In this document: positions 45,095-57,127 of the stretch, in pieces
Layout of the letters: every line of letters starts with the position of its first letter
Position numbering within the stretch: the stretch's first letter is position 1
Assembly: GCA_002914845.1 (NCBI GenBank)
Contig: JXTC01000003.1
Location: forward strand, 2,914,224-2,978,223
DNA from: Trema orientale
Taxonomy: Eukaryota > Streptophyta > Magnoliopsida > Rosales > Cannabaceae
Direction of reading: 5' to 3'
Length of the DNA stretch: 64,000 bases
Translations under genes and position numbers: made by a program
The notes under the pieces: generated by a model
What the model saw: the letters and a program-made list of their open reading frames with translations, nothing else
Databases searched by the model: none
What the model was told of the DNA's origin: nothing

Positions 45095-47100
45095 ATGAAA
45101 ATAATCTCATAAAATTCAAATCATAATTAACTAGAAAAATTGGTAACCACATCCTATCACTAATAGATTCAAATCTCCCACTCCCAATTCAAAACGAAGA
45201 AAAATGAAGAAATCCATAATTTATCTCCTACAATTATTTTAAGTTCCTTAAAGAAGTATTGAAGGCAACGACACCAAGATTCAAGATCGTTGAGAAAAAA
45301 GTCAACTCTCTCACTTCTTTTTTAAACAAAAAAAAAATTTTTGGTCATTGTGCCTCCCCAACCATGGATTTAAAACAAAAATTGGTGAAGTCCTTTTTGT
45401 TAAAAATAAAAACATAAAAACTTGATGGAAGCTTTCCGACGGCCACTAGCTAATGGTGCTTCTATTATAGAGAATGAGGTTAAGGTGTAAATTTAACAAC
45501 ATTTTTGTGGGCCCCTTGTCATTGATAGATCACAAAGCTGCAAAAATGGTCGTATAGAAACGGATACCAAAAATTTGCATTAAAAAATTATACTAATGAT
45601 GTATATTTATTTCAATTACTATCTTATGAGCTATATCTAAGTGGGATCAGATTATTTAAAATTTAGTAGTTAAAATGGATGTGACGTTATATGGTGTAAG
45701 TTTTTGGTGCCTTTAGTATTACTCATTTTTGCACCCCTTTTAGCATAAAAGCACCCTCTTAGTAGTAAAAAAAAATTAAATTGGATAAATTAAATCTAAA
45801 AATTACAAGATTAAAACACTCACTGTACCTCATTCCTCAATACATTCTTCAAGTGAATATTTTTCCTTTTCTTTTCTTTTTCTCTTAAACTCCCTCCTGT
45901 TTTTAATCTCTCCAACTAATCCAAAAATTAGTCTACCGCATGTTTATTTTTCTCACTATTCTCTGTATTTTCCATAATTTTCTTCTATTATGTTTTCTTT
46001 TTTTTGGCCTTAAGAGTTTTCATTTTTGTTTTTTTTTTTATTTGGGTTACTTATCATTGTATTTATACTTATTATTTATTATTCTATAATTTTATATTCC
46101 TTCTCTTTATCGATGGTGTATGAGTTTTTTTTTTTTTACTTGACTTGGTGTTTATTTCCTGGTTTGGTGATACTATGAATTGCCACGATCATTTTAATAA
46201 ATTAGATCTTTTATTTTTTTAAACTGCTAAAAAATCATATCTTACTAGAATAGTAGAATTATCTATTACCATTTTATTTTTTAGGCCTGGTGTTTCGTGG
46301 GTTTTGCGAGGTGTGGTAATGTTTTACAGTAACTTTTCTTTTATATCTATTTTTTTGTCTAGTTTAATTTTTGCTTTCTAATAGAAATTATTCTTTTGTT
46401 TTAGAAAAAAGATTTTATATTAGTTTTGATTTTTTTTTGTTTTTATATTTTCTTTTAATCCTTGATAGGGTGCTCTAATTAAAGTTCATTTAAAAATATT
46501 CAAGTATAGGGGTAAACTTGTATTAAAAGAAACAATTTGAGAAGGAAACAGTGCCTTTATGTCTAACGAAGGCGCAAATATAATCATCTTGAAACAATTT
46601 ATACCCTTAATTGGTCAAATCTGAAAGGGGATTATATTAACACCCATAATAGTATAAAGGCACTCCAAAACTAAATTAACCCCATTGAGAAAATCAAAAT
46701 TTTCACTTATTAGTATCCTACCAACATAATTCCTAAAATAGGTATCATCTTTTATACCCCATCATTTTACTCATTAATTATACGTTTCTTCACACCTTTT
46801 GCTCACACCTCATCAAAAAATCCTCTAGTTTCAATACACTAAACAATTCTTTTTTTTTTTCAACTATTATAGTTGTTCTTCAACTCTTAACTATATTTCA
46901 CAATATATCTGGTCTATAAGATCTTTCATAAACTAATGACTGTAGTTTGCTTTTAGGTTATGTGTCTGATACTGATATTTTTTTATTCTTTTCATCGTTA
47001 TTTATCTTAGGAATGCACACATAATTATTAAATCTAATTTCTTCAATCGAAACAATTCCAATTTCATATACTCCATAGTTTTAGATAAACTTTTGTTGAA
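45095..47100. other. AT-rich intergenic stretch, no gene seen
   Basis: The stretch holds long T/A runs, a weak palindrome at about 45570-45725 and repeated 'CACCC..TAGTATAAA' motifs at about 45730 and 46650 that may be ends of an old TIR element. There is no coding sequence with family resemblance. Confidence 0.35.
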
Positions 47101-47831
47101 CAAATTGTAATTTTTCCCCTTAAATTATAGGCTTTGTAGATTTTTGCCCACCAAATTATTTTATGTCGCACGAATGCCTCATGTACTATTCATTTGTTGT
47201 AAAACTAATCCTTCGGTTACATTCCGTCAATATATTAACTGATTTTGCTGATGTGGCAATTTTTTATAATTTTTTATTTAATAATTTATCTGCAATATAA
47301 AAATATAAATGAAAAAAGATTTTTTTTCTCTCTCTTCCCTCTCATTTTTCCTTCATGCTTCATTTTCTTCTTCCTGATTCCATAGCTAACACAAAAATAA
47401 ATCAAAAAAGTATGTTTTGGAGATTTAATGAAAAACACACACATATATATATAAGGAGAGAAATCTTATTTCAATTTGGGTCACGCTACTTTTTTTTTTT
47501 TCATTTTCTTTCACTCTCTTCATTTTGTGCCTTTCTCCTCTACTTCTAGATCTATATCCCTTCATCAAATTGCTTTTCTCCCACCCTCAGATATATTAAA
47601 GTTCAAGAAAAAAAAATTCCCAAAAAATCTCAAACAAGATTCTTGATGAGAAATTTTAATGTTTTCATTATAAAATAGAAAAGTTCGTAAAAAGCACAAA
47701 TATGTATTATAGAGAAAGAGAGATGGTGTCAAAGAGAATATTATTATGTTATAAGTTTTAAGAGAAAGAAATGAGAAGAGCAGGGCCAAAAGTATAGAGA
47801 AGGCATTTTGGGAAGGAGATGAGTTTTGGTA

Positions 47832-50487
47832 TGTTAGGAATCTGACCGACCTAAATTCGCTGCTCTCAGTATCTTGATTCAAATAAATGTCAGAATAATA
47901 GAGAAATAATAACAGATAATGGAAACTAATCTCACAACATAAGAATTTAAGTGGAAAATACACAAATTAGGAGAAAAATCACTGTATCTCATAAAAGAAT
48001 TTCACTATACGAAAAATTTCTACAATCATATAGATTTCCCTCTTTTCTGTCCAATGACCCCAATACACCCAAGTATTTTCTCACAAGTATTCTCTTACTC
48101 ACACCTTATATTATCTCTCTTTCAAACCTCCTCTTACACAAAGAAACTCTAATCTCTTTGAAAGAAGAAACAAAGAGAAAAGAAATGATTTAATTAGAAG
48201 AGAGAACTTGAAATACTTCTAATTTTTGGGATGAAGAGAATGAAGAAATGAAGCCTCTATCTATAGGCTAGTCCTTCACCAACCTCCACGCAGTTTAAAC
48301 GTGGTTTGCACACCATTTAAGTGTTCACATATGCATATTCACATGTCTTCACATATATATGTTCATATGTCTTCACATATATATGTTCATATATATTCAC
48401 ATGTACACATTCATATGTGTTCACACATCTGCTCACACTATGTTCACATGTATTCACACAGATCTATTTACTTCTATTCACACATGTTCACATACATCAA
48501 CAATCTTCCACTTAAAGACTTGATTTCAATCACGTCTTTACATACATCTCATCTCATAGTTTATGTTGCTATTATTGTCTTTACTGACAATCATACTCCA
48601 CCATATGAGTATACTACTTAGAATTGACGAATTCTAAGAATTTTATCTCAGCTCAAGTTGAAAGAACCTTGTTGATAATTATGATACTGACTCTCATGCT
48701 TGGCTTCTTCAGGAGTCTATCAGCCATCGACATCATTCAGCACACATTTTATATTGACGCCAAACCAATGCTTGTGTGCAAACTTACTGCCGCTAATTGT
48801 GACACATCATCTTTCATGGCATCTTTGGAGATAAGTGGCACACCATGAGGATGCACATATTATGATCAAAGGACAAGATCATCGTCTCCATCATAGGAGA
48901 CAATATTAGCAGCATCACTAGATTTAGAGCTTTTAGCTAAACCTGCTCCATCTTTTTAACAATTTCTTTTTAGGTGCCCAGATTGTCCATACCCCCAATA
49001 GATTACATTCTTTTTCCCGAAGTTTTTCTTCCTAGTGTCAACTGCCAATGTTGTTGAACCCTCAGATGGAACATTACTTCCACCACCCGTCAACCTTCCT
49101 TCTTCAGACAAAAATTTACTTATGACTTCAGAAAAAACTGCAGTCTCCTTCCCATGCACCAAAATAGGTTTCATATGCTCATAGGAAGGTAAAAAAAACC
49201 AGATGAATCGCAATGCCTTATCTACATTTTCAATCTTCACTCTAATAGCCTCTAGTTTAGAAACGATACCATTCAAGATACTAAGATGATCAGAAATTTT
49301 CGTACCTTCATTCATACATAATGCATGAAACTGCTCCTTTGGGTACACTCGATTTGAGACACATTTCATCTGATACAATTCTTCAAGCTTTCCCCAGAGA
49401 TCTTTAGCCGTCATTATTCCAAGCATATTTGCAAGGACATTTTTGGCCAAACACATACGTATCGCACTTGCAGCTCTCTCATCTAGATCATCCAAGTTTT
49501 CATCACTCATACTGGATTTCTCAGAATCTTTGCCCTTATAAGCATCCCTACCTTTCAAAACCTTGTGCAATCCAGATTGAATCAATAAATCCTTGAATTG
49601 TATTTGCCACAAGCTAAAATTGATGTTCCCATCAAATTTTTCTACATCAGTTCTAACCGAAATTGAAATCTTGTTTCCTAACATCTCACTTCTAGCTTGA
49701 AAAACCACTAAGAAAATTCCCAAAAAAGATTAAAGGAGTCAAATGCTCTCACTTGAATACAGCCTCCTTATACAGAATTTCTTAGACTAGCTATAGTATA
49801 CCGAAGAACCCCGCTCTGATACTACTTGTTGGGAATCTGACTGACCCAGATTCGTTGCTCCCAGGATTTCACTTCAAAGAAATGTCAGAATAATAGAGAA
49901 ATAATAACAGGGAATAGAAACTAATCTCACAACACAAGAATTTAAGTGGAAAACTCCCAAATTAGGAGAAAAATTACTGTATCTCAGAAAAGAATTTCAC
50001 TATATGAAAAATTTCTACAATCACATAGATTTCCCTCTTTTCTGCCCAATGACCCCAATACATCCAAGCACTTTCTCATAAGTATTCTCTCACTCATACT
50101 TTATACCACCTCTCTTTGAAACATTCTCTTACGCAAAGAAACTTTACTCTCTTTTAAAGGAGAAATAAAGAGAAAAGAAAAGATTTAATTAGAAGAGAGA
50201 ACTTGAAATGCTTCTAATTTTTGGAATGGAGAGAATGAAGAAATGAAGCCTTTATTTATAGGCTAGGCTCACCAATCCTTCACCAATCTCTATGCGGTTT
50301 GAACGCGGTTTGCACACCATTTAGGTATTCATATATGCATATTCACATGTCTTCACATATATATGTTCACATGTCTTCACATATACATGTTCACATGTAC
50401 ACATTCATATGCGTTTATACATATGTGTTCACATGTGTTCACACAAATCTATTTACTTCTGTTCACACATGTTCACATAAATCAACA
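47832..50487 (-). mobile_element. Copia-type LTR element with gag only (family C2)
   Basis: The LTRs at 47832-48502 (671 bases, 3') and 49827-50487 (661 bases, 5') end in TGTT and CAACA. The exact target duplication is TGGTA (47827-47831 and 50488-50492). The element reads on the minus strand: a primer site GTATCAGAGCGGGG next to the 5' LTR (about 49811-49822), then gag (48956-49723), a short non-coding tail, and a polypurine-like AAGTGGAAGAT before the 3' LTR. Protease, integrase, reverse transcriptase and RNase H are absent, so it is a non-autonomous deletion derivative. The LTRs carry AT-rich arrays of TTCACATATATATG-like units. It inserted into the TIR element at 47101-50735. Confidence 0.9.
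48956..49723 (-). CDS. Copia gag-like protein (255 codons)
   Basis: The open frame inside the minus-strand element resembles plant Ty1/copia gag of the UBN2/DUF4219 type: 'FDGNINFSLWQIQFKDLLIQ' near the N-terminus, 'AKDLWGKLEELYQMK' in the middle and an 'LSEEGRL' stretch. At the C-terminus the zinc knuckle expected as CX2CX4HX4C reads 'YWGYGQSGHLKRNC', so the first two cysteines are replaced by Tyr and RNA packaging is doubtful. The frame stops just after the knuckle and no pol follows. The stated start is the longest frame; the gag start may be the internal Met in 'MLGNKIS' at about residue 14. Confidence 0.75.
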   Translation of the reverse strand: MGIFLVVFQARSEMLGNKISISVRTDVEKFDGNINFSLWQIQFKDLLIQSGLHKVLKGRDAYKGKDSEKSSMSDENLDDLDERAASAIRMCLAKNVLANMLGIMTAKDLWGKLEELYQMKCVSNRVYPKEQFHALCMNEGTKISDHLSILNGIVSKLEAIRVKIENVDKALRFIWFFLPSYEHMKPILVHGKETAVFSEVISKFLSEEGRLTGGGSNVPSEGSTTLAVDTRKKNFGKKNVIYWGYGQSGHLKRNC

Positions 50488-50735
50488 TGGTACAGTAATG
50501 GAAGGGGAAGGTTGAGCATCTTGTTTCAGTTTTCTTTATATTATAATTTTTTTTTCTTAACTTTAAATTAAATCAATTAGGAGAAACTATAAAACAATGC
50601 CACTTCAGCAAAAGATGTGACAAGAGGATTAGTATTACGATAAATGAATAATTTAGGGGCATTTGTGCAACATGTGATAGTTTGGGGGACAAAAGTCTTC
50701 AAAGCCCATACTTCATCGGAGAAAAGTACAATTTA

Positions 50736-51379
50736 TCCAATTATATGTCCAGGTGTGTTTTTTCTTCATTTGTCTCTTCTTCTTCTTTTTATATATCCAA
50801 GTGTGTTTTTTCTTCGTTTGTTTCTTCTTCTTCTTCCTTTTTTTTCTCAATAATTATCAAAATAGCTTTAAACGAAATTTTATTTGACAAACATAGTCAA
50901 CTTAAATATCTCAACCAAATATTATAATGTCAAATATTAATTTAAGAAAGTGATTTGAAAAACCTAATAAAAACAAAAGGAAGAAAAAAGAACTTACTCC
51001 CATTGATGATATCCTAGAAAATATTTCATCAGCTTTTGAAGTAAAGGCTGGGAAGAACTTAAAGGATTTAAAATGCTAATATTTATAGGGTGTAATTCAC
51101 AAAATGAATTACCCGCGAATTAAGTAAAATAGGGTAGACAATTTGGTCTTTTCAATTAAGAGTAAATATGTATTTGAAAAAAAATTAGAATATAAGGGTG
51201 CTTTCATATTATTTGGAGGTGCATATATAACTCTCTGTCCTGAAATGAACTAACTAAAATTAAAAAATTCTTTAATAACTTTCAGAGTGTCTGGTTGTGA
51301 AAGTATATATATATTGAGAAATTAAAGTATAAATCTTACTCACTCTTATTTTAAAGATAAAAAATATTTGATTTAGTAC
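50736..51379. other. Short repetitive and AT-rich stretch
   Basis: At about 50748-50835 a unit beginning CCAGGTGTGTTTTTTCTTC is tandemly repeated (second copy CCAAGTGTGTTTTTTCTTCG). The rest is AT-rich with no gene. Confidence 0.4.
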
Positions 51380-52990
51380 TAATGTTTTAACTTGAGTGTG
51401 TAGTGAAATAGTTTTAAAGTTCTAACTCAAGTTGATCAAAGAATCAAGCTTGAAGATAGATACATATTAGACTTATTAGAATCAAGCTTGAAGATGGACA
51501 ATCAAGATACAAGACCGTGCTTAGATATGGTATATTTCATATTTAGTCTTGTATTTGATTTAGTTCATTGTACATAAATTTTCTTTACATTGGCTCATAC
51601 TTTTAAAAGAGTTTTTTAAACTATCTTAAGTTTAAAATGGTTATTATATTATAGAAGTTCGAAAATAGAAAATAATAATTTATTTAAATAGACAAAATAT
51701 TCTTTAATACATGATTTCTTAAGTTTAAATAAGTTACAAATATATTTGAAATCATGATTATTTGAAATAAGCTAAAAGAAGATTTTTTATTTGTAAATTA
51801 GAATATGTTTTGGTGTGAACACTTTCTAAATTATTGTTAAATACCTTTGTGAAACTAAAAAAATTTTGCAATAGCTAAAATATTATTTTCAAATTGATCT
51901 TCAATGTTTTTAAAGTGTTTAAAACAAGTTTAGAAGTCAGAAAACTGTCAGAATTTGAAAAAAATTTAAAAGCTGTAAGAATCTAAAAAATGGCGAAAAC
52001 ACTGAAAATTATTTGACCGAGATTTCCGGTCGATCGAAAACTCCAGTTGGCCAAAAATGACCGTTGAAATATGACCATTATAGCTGCACTTCCAAGAACT
52101 AGTTTGGCAGTCTACTGAAAAGACATTTCTGGTAGAAATTGTCTCCAACAATCATAAACGGTTAGTTTTCGTACAAGCTTATAAATAGAAGCTATTTTAA
52201 TTATAAATAGAAGCTATTTTAAGACTTGTATGATAGATTGCACGAACTTAAATTGTTATCCAACTACTTTCAAAGTGTAAAAGCCTATTTTTACATTGAA
52301 TTAACTTTTAAATCTTACTAAGCCAATCTTAAAGCATTCATTGTATATTGTTCTCAAATCTCCTAAACCAAAATTATATTCTTTACTTTGTGAGGAGAGT
52401 TCTTAAGTGTGTTCACTTTTATTTATTAAAAAAATCATTTGAGTTGAGGTGAGGTTGCCACCAGAAGTCTAAACAACTCGAGTGTAGGTGAGGTTATCAC
52501 CAGAGTCTAAACAATACGTGAGTTGGTGAGATTGGCACTATTGTGTAAACAATCCGTGTAGGCGAGGTTAGGTGTGATAGAGCCGGAGTCAAGACTACTG
52601 TAAAATGATTAGGTGAGCCTAAGAAGAATTTGCTCCATTTGTAAAAAGGTCGGTCAAGCTCATAATCTTGATCCGAATAATGGAAAGCTTAAAGCAAGTT
52701 TCCAAGAGCTGGGGACGTAAGTAAACAATCGTGTTTGTCGAACTTCGTAAAACTGAGTTTGTATTTCTCTATCTTTACACTCTTTACTTTATTGCAAAGT
52801 ATTTGATTAGGTATTTGATTTATAGTGTGATAATTATACTTGAGATTATTGCTATATATTAGGTATTATTGTTCGTTTTGCTTCAAAATTTAAAAATAAT
52901 GGTATATGATTTTAAAAAATTGAAAAATTTCTTAATAAGTTTTAAAACCAAATTCACCCCTCGTGAGTTGTCAATTTTGTGCTAATATAT
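51380..52990 (+). mobile_element. Degenerate LTR-like sequence
   Basis: Features seen in plant copia LTR U3-R-U5 order are two TATAAATAG boxes (52180-52209), repeated GTGAGGTT..ACCAGAGTCTAAACAA units at about 52440-52570, and the block GAGCTGGGGACGTAAG followed by TCGAACTTCGTAAAAC at about 52706-52755. No partner LTR, primer site or target duplication was found. The boundaries are guesses and the left part (51380-51940) is only weakly supported. Confidence 0.4.
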
Positions 52991-53704
52991 ATATATATAT
53001 ATTTCAGATTTCTTCATGGCTCTTTATTTGCCATGTTTTTGTGAAATTTTTTTTCTCAATTCATTTTCATTTTATTTGGTAACAAGGTTAGATATCCATC
53101 TTAGTGTATTTTCCAAGTTTAAAACAAATTTTTCGAATTCGGTTTCTTGACATTCTTAAAGGACTTTGTGTAATATGTAAAATATTTTTCTCCTAAAATT
53201 TGACTTTTAGGAGGTTAAAGTTTTCCAAGGCCCTTAAATTGTTGAGTTTATTTTGATTTAGGAGATAAACTAAGAGATGTAGCACTATTGATCAACGAGA
53301 AGAGGAAAACAATAGAAAATAAAGAAAAATGCAAAATGGTAAGTCCTAAAAGTAGATTATTTGAGTTAACGAAAATTGTAAAATGAAATTATAAACTTTT
53401 TGAGGCTCTCTTTAGTGAAGAGACACCCTTCATGATGTTGCAATATTGACTTTTTTTTAGTCAAACAGTATATAAATCAGGATAAATGATATTGGAAATA
53501 TCATCACGTTTGGTGGGCAAAATAAGATTGTAGTTTGAAATTGCACTGGAATGGATTATGTTTAGTACTATCTTTTGGTGTAGTATTGACTTCGATCAGG
53601 GTCTCTTTTTATTTTATTAAAAAAAATTACTCTTTTTATAATTTTTTTTTTTTTTTTAAAAAGGGATAGGTTTCTTTTAGACAAAATAAATGATAGGTTA
53701 AATT

Positions 53705-54320
53705 TGCTAATATATGTGAATATGTGTGAACAAATCTATATAAACACATGTGAACATATGTGTAAATAAATGCTCACCAACTAGCCGTAATAGTAATAGT
53801 AAAAAAGGCAGCCGTAACAGCTATAGTGAAAATGGCAGCCGTAATAGCAATAGTAAAAAGTGGTGTTCTCACTACCTTTCAAGTTCTATAAATACGGGGG
53901 CTTCATCACTTTTTTTGTATCCCAAAACTTGGAAGCATTTCAAGTTCTCTCTTCTAATTAAATCTTTTTTGTCATCTTTGTTTCTCCTTTCAAAGAGAGT
54001 AGAGTTTCTTTGTGAAAGATGATATTTCAAAGAGTGGCGACGTAAGGTGTGAATGAGAGAATACTTATGAGAAAGTGCTTGGGTGTATTGGGATCATTGG
54101 GTAAAAAATAGGAAAATCTATGTGATTGTAGAAACTTTTCATATAGTAAAATTCTTTTTCTGAGAGACAGTAGTTTTTCTCTTAATTTGGGAGTTTTGCA
54201 CTTAAATTCTTGTGTTGTGAGATTGGTTTCTATTTCCTGTTATTATTTTTCTATTATTGTGACATTTCTTTGAAGTGAGATCCTGAGAAAGACGAATCTG
54301 GGTCGGTCAGATTTTCAACA
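53705..54320 (+). mobile_element. Solo LTR of family C2
   Basis: The 616-base unit starts TGCTAATATATGTGAATATG and ends GGTCAGATTTTCAACA. It is the plus-strand counterpart of the LTRs at 47832 and 49827. An exact 5-base target duplication, AAATT, is present (53700-53704 and 54321-54325). A TATA box (CTATAAATACG) lies at about 53887. A 27-base unit (AGCCGTAATAGTAATAGTAA...) is repeated three times at about 53780-53860 and creates a Ser/Asn-rich open frame that is not a gene. Confidence 0.85.
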
Positions 54321-54410
54321 AAATTTAAATATTAAACTCTTGAAATACATTGACTATATATAGTTGAATACTTAAAATACATTTAAAAAAGATTAGAAGT
54401 GGACCTTACG

Positions 54411-54565
54411 AGATATATATATATATATAATTTAAAGTGAGGTTTAACTAATGACCCTCACTTACTACAAAGAAAAGAAAATAACTCACGCATCTTGTGA
54501 GTTGAACTCTCGACCTAATACCTAATTTCCATCCTACGTCATCTACTGAGCTAGCCCCAATGGGC
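54411..54565 (-). mobile_element. tRNA-derived SINE (family S), copy 2
   Basis: On the minus strand the head is GGGGCTAGCTCAGTAGATGA (box A), then GGTCGAGAGTTCAACTC (box B), with the same body end GTCATTAGTTAAACCTCACT as the SINE at 9614. An AT-rich tail is seen as TATATA at 54412-54429. A perfect 14-base target duplication, AAGTGGACCTTACG, is present (54397-54410 and 54566-54579). Confidence 0.85.
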
Positions 54566-54714
54566 AAGTGGACCTTACGGAATAAGAGTTTGGATTACAA
54601 AAATTCTATTCATTTGAAATGGATAAAAATCCCATTATTTAGGATTATTTTTTGGTGAATTGGTATCTAATGCACCAAACAAAGAATTGAAATTAAATAA
54701 ATGGTTCGTTTTAG

Positions 54715-55350
54715 AGGGGTCAAAAGGCCGCCCAAAGTGGGCTTGGAGGAAGAACGGGCCGAGCCAGGCCGGGCTGGCCCGCTTAGAAAACGGATCGGGC
54801 TGGGCCCGACCCAGAATTTTAAAATGTAGCCCAACCCGGCCAATAAGCCCGCCGGACTCCTAGGCGGGCAGGGCCCGTGCTGGCTCCTTCTTGGCCTAAT
54901 TTTAAAAATTAAAAAAAAATCTAAAAAAATAAGATTATTATTTGTATAATTAGTTAAAAATATTAAAATAAAATATATGAAAAATAAATAATATGTTATA
55001 TTTTTTTTCCTATTGATAAAAGTTTAAAAATAATTAAATAAGCTAAAAGTATATAAGTAGAATAGTTGATAAAAAAAAAGTTTAAGTATTACAAAATTAT
55101 TTAGAATTAGATTAAAATTTGAAAGTGTGAAAAAAAAAGAATGAGGAAATGTATATTTATAAATATTAGAAAAAGTTTGTATTTAAATTTATTTTTTAAA
55201 AAAATTAAAAAATAAAAATAAATTATTTTTGACGGACGGACAGGACGAGCTAGATTGGCGGGCCTAAATATATAGCCCACCGAACCCGAGCCCCTTATTA
55301 TGCAAGGCGGGCCGGACCGGCCCGCGAGCCGACCCGTTTTAACATCTTTA
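54715..55350. repeat. GC-rich-ended TIR-like repeat
   Basis: Two GC-rich blocks, 54725-54890 and 55230-55340, rich in GGGCC, GGCCCG and GCCCGACCC motifs, flank about 340 bases of almost pure A/T. The blocks are loosely inverted copies (GGCCGGGCTGGCCCG against CGGGCCGGACCGGCCCG). It resembles plant TIR elements with 'GGGCCGGCCC' ends. The boundaries are not resolved. Confidence 0.45.
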
Positions 55351-56073
55351 GTTCGTTCACATCTTTTATCGGTTGCCCCAGACGTACATGTAGATTCCTC
55401 TTTTTAAGGTAGATCTCTACCTATCAATAGACATTGACAAATTTGAAAGGAATATTAATAATGTAGAACTGAAATAATCTACCAATTAATGTGACAAACT
55501 AATTTGGCATAATTTCAACCGCTATTTTAAATGTTGTGGTCCCGTTTGATATCTCAATTAGAATTATGCTATTTTTTTTCGAGAGAAAAATTATGCTAAA
55601 TTAGTTTGTTACTTTATTCTATAATTTTGGTACAAAGAACTGTTTCATAAATATTCTTTTATAATTTTTAATTGTATCCTATCGGGAAGATGGAATTAGA
55701 ATTATGCGAAATTAGTTTGCTTCTGGGTCCATAATTTTGTCCCAAATTTGATGTCATTGTTTTTTTATTTTGTTTCTTGCATTCCATTGCGATATTTTCA
55801 TTCTGGTCTAATGAAGAATTCTTGTCTAATTTATAATTCTTTGTAAAATATTTATGAGAAAATAATACTGATGTTCTTGATTTGTGTCAATATTACAATG
55901 ATATGCCCTTCACTGCAACATAGTGACATATATACCCAAAAAAAAAATTCAAGCTCCGAAATCTGTGTACGGAGACTCCAATGGGGAGGCAAACATTCAC
56001 TGCATCCACAATTCGGCTCCTTAAGAAACGAATTCTCTGTCGTATTGCCACGTGGTTCTTAACATATAATATA
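55351..56073. other. Intergenic stretch, no gene seen
   Basis: AT-rich sequence. ATTAGAATTATGC-type repeats at about 55560 and 55690 suggest a small decayed repeat. No coding region is supported. Confidence 0.35.
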
Positions 56074-57127
56074 GGGTTAATGGCGCTGTTAGTCTCTAAC
56101 TTATTACTATTTTGATATATTGTTCCCATCCCCTTTTTTGTGGCATTTCAAGATCTAATATTTTTATTTTTGGCATCGTTAGTCTTTTTGACATATTCCA
56201 TCTAAATTCTAATAGAATTCATTTGAATTAGAGAAATTTTGCTGTCATTGATTCTTATTATTTCAGTTGTTTAGTAATTTGGTCCCTAGTTTTTTTTCTT
56301 CTTTTTTTCGGTTGTATTCATATCTCTGATTACAATATTATATCCATTAATCTTTTTGAAAATTAAAATTCAAAAGTATATATAAAAGAAATAATTCATT
56401 TAAGAATCAAATTTAACCCAAAAAAAAATCACACTAATAAACCTTAGTATATGTCAGACTACAGTAACTCTTATTAATAAAAAAATAACTACGTTATCAT
56501 TTTTAAAACTAAAAAAATTTTGTATATACCTTTTTCTACTGGTCAAATTTGATCGAAAATTTACTATATCTATTAAAAATTATTTAATTATGAATAGTTA
56601 TTCTAAAAACTTAATTACCTAAACAATATAGCAAATAAGTATGAAAAGTTTTATAGATTTTTCAATTTTTTTTTATGTTATTCTAAAATAAAATAACTAA
56701 TCGTGTACGAGTAAAAAAGAAATATAGTTAACCTAGAGATTTTATAGATTTTTTCTTTTTTTTCCCCGAGTGATTTTACTATAATTATTTTTTATTTTAG
56801 GAAATATTATTATAATTTTTGTCACGGAGATATTATTGTAATTTTAACAAGAATTAATGCCAAAAAATTTTATTAATTAGAGATATAAATGCTAAAAAAA
56901 AATTAATGGACCAAATTGCTAAATAATGTAAATAATAAGGAGTAAGGGATCAGTGGTGCAAAATTTCTCCCATCTAAATGAATTTTAACAGAATCTTGGA
57001 TGAAATATGCCAAAAGAACTAACGGTGCGAAAAAAGAAAACTTTAAGTACTGAAATACCAGAAAAAAAAATTAAGGACCAATATGCAAAAATAGTTATAG
57101 ATTAGAGACCAATGATGCCATTTACCC
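56074..57127. mobile_element. Mutator-type non-autonomous element, family X, copy 2 (inverted)
   Basis: It begins GGGTTAATGGCGCTGTTAGT and ends CCAATGATGCCATTTACCC. A perfect 9-base target duplication, TATAATATA, is present (56065-56073 and 57128-57136). Internal blocks such as ACAAGAATTAATGCCA are the reverse complement of those in copy 1 at 5435-6479, so the two copies are in opposite orientation. It ends about 560 bases upstream of the ARI gene at 57692. Confidence 0.85.

Larger units (their letters stand above)
47101..50735. mobile_element. Older TIR element interrupted by a copia retrotransposon
   Basis: The left end, CAAATTGTAATTTTTCCCCT through TAGGCTTTGTAGATTTTTGC, is matched inverted by 50590-50735 (complement: AAATTGTACTTTTCTCCGAT, GGGCTTTGAAGACTTTTGTC). 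The match covers about 160 bases. Without the copia insert (47832-50492) the original element was about 970 bases. It is non-coding. Confidence 0.65.

Noticed and set aside
48301-50571. His/Ser/Tyr-rich open frames at 48301-48621 and 50299-50571
   Set aside because: They translate the TTCACATATATATG arrays of the LTRs and are low-complexity artefacts.
53750-54022. Ser/Asn/Lys-rich 90-codon open frame
   Set aside because: It is produced by the 27-base tandem repeat in a solo LTR.
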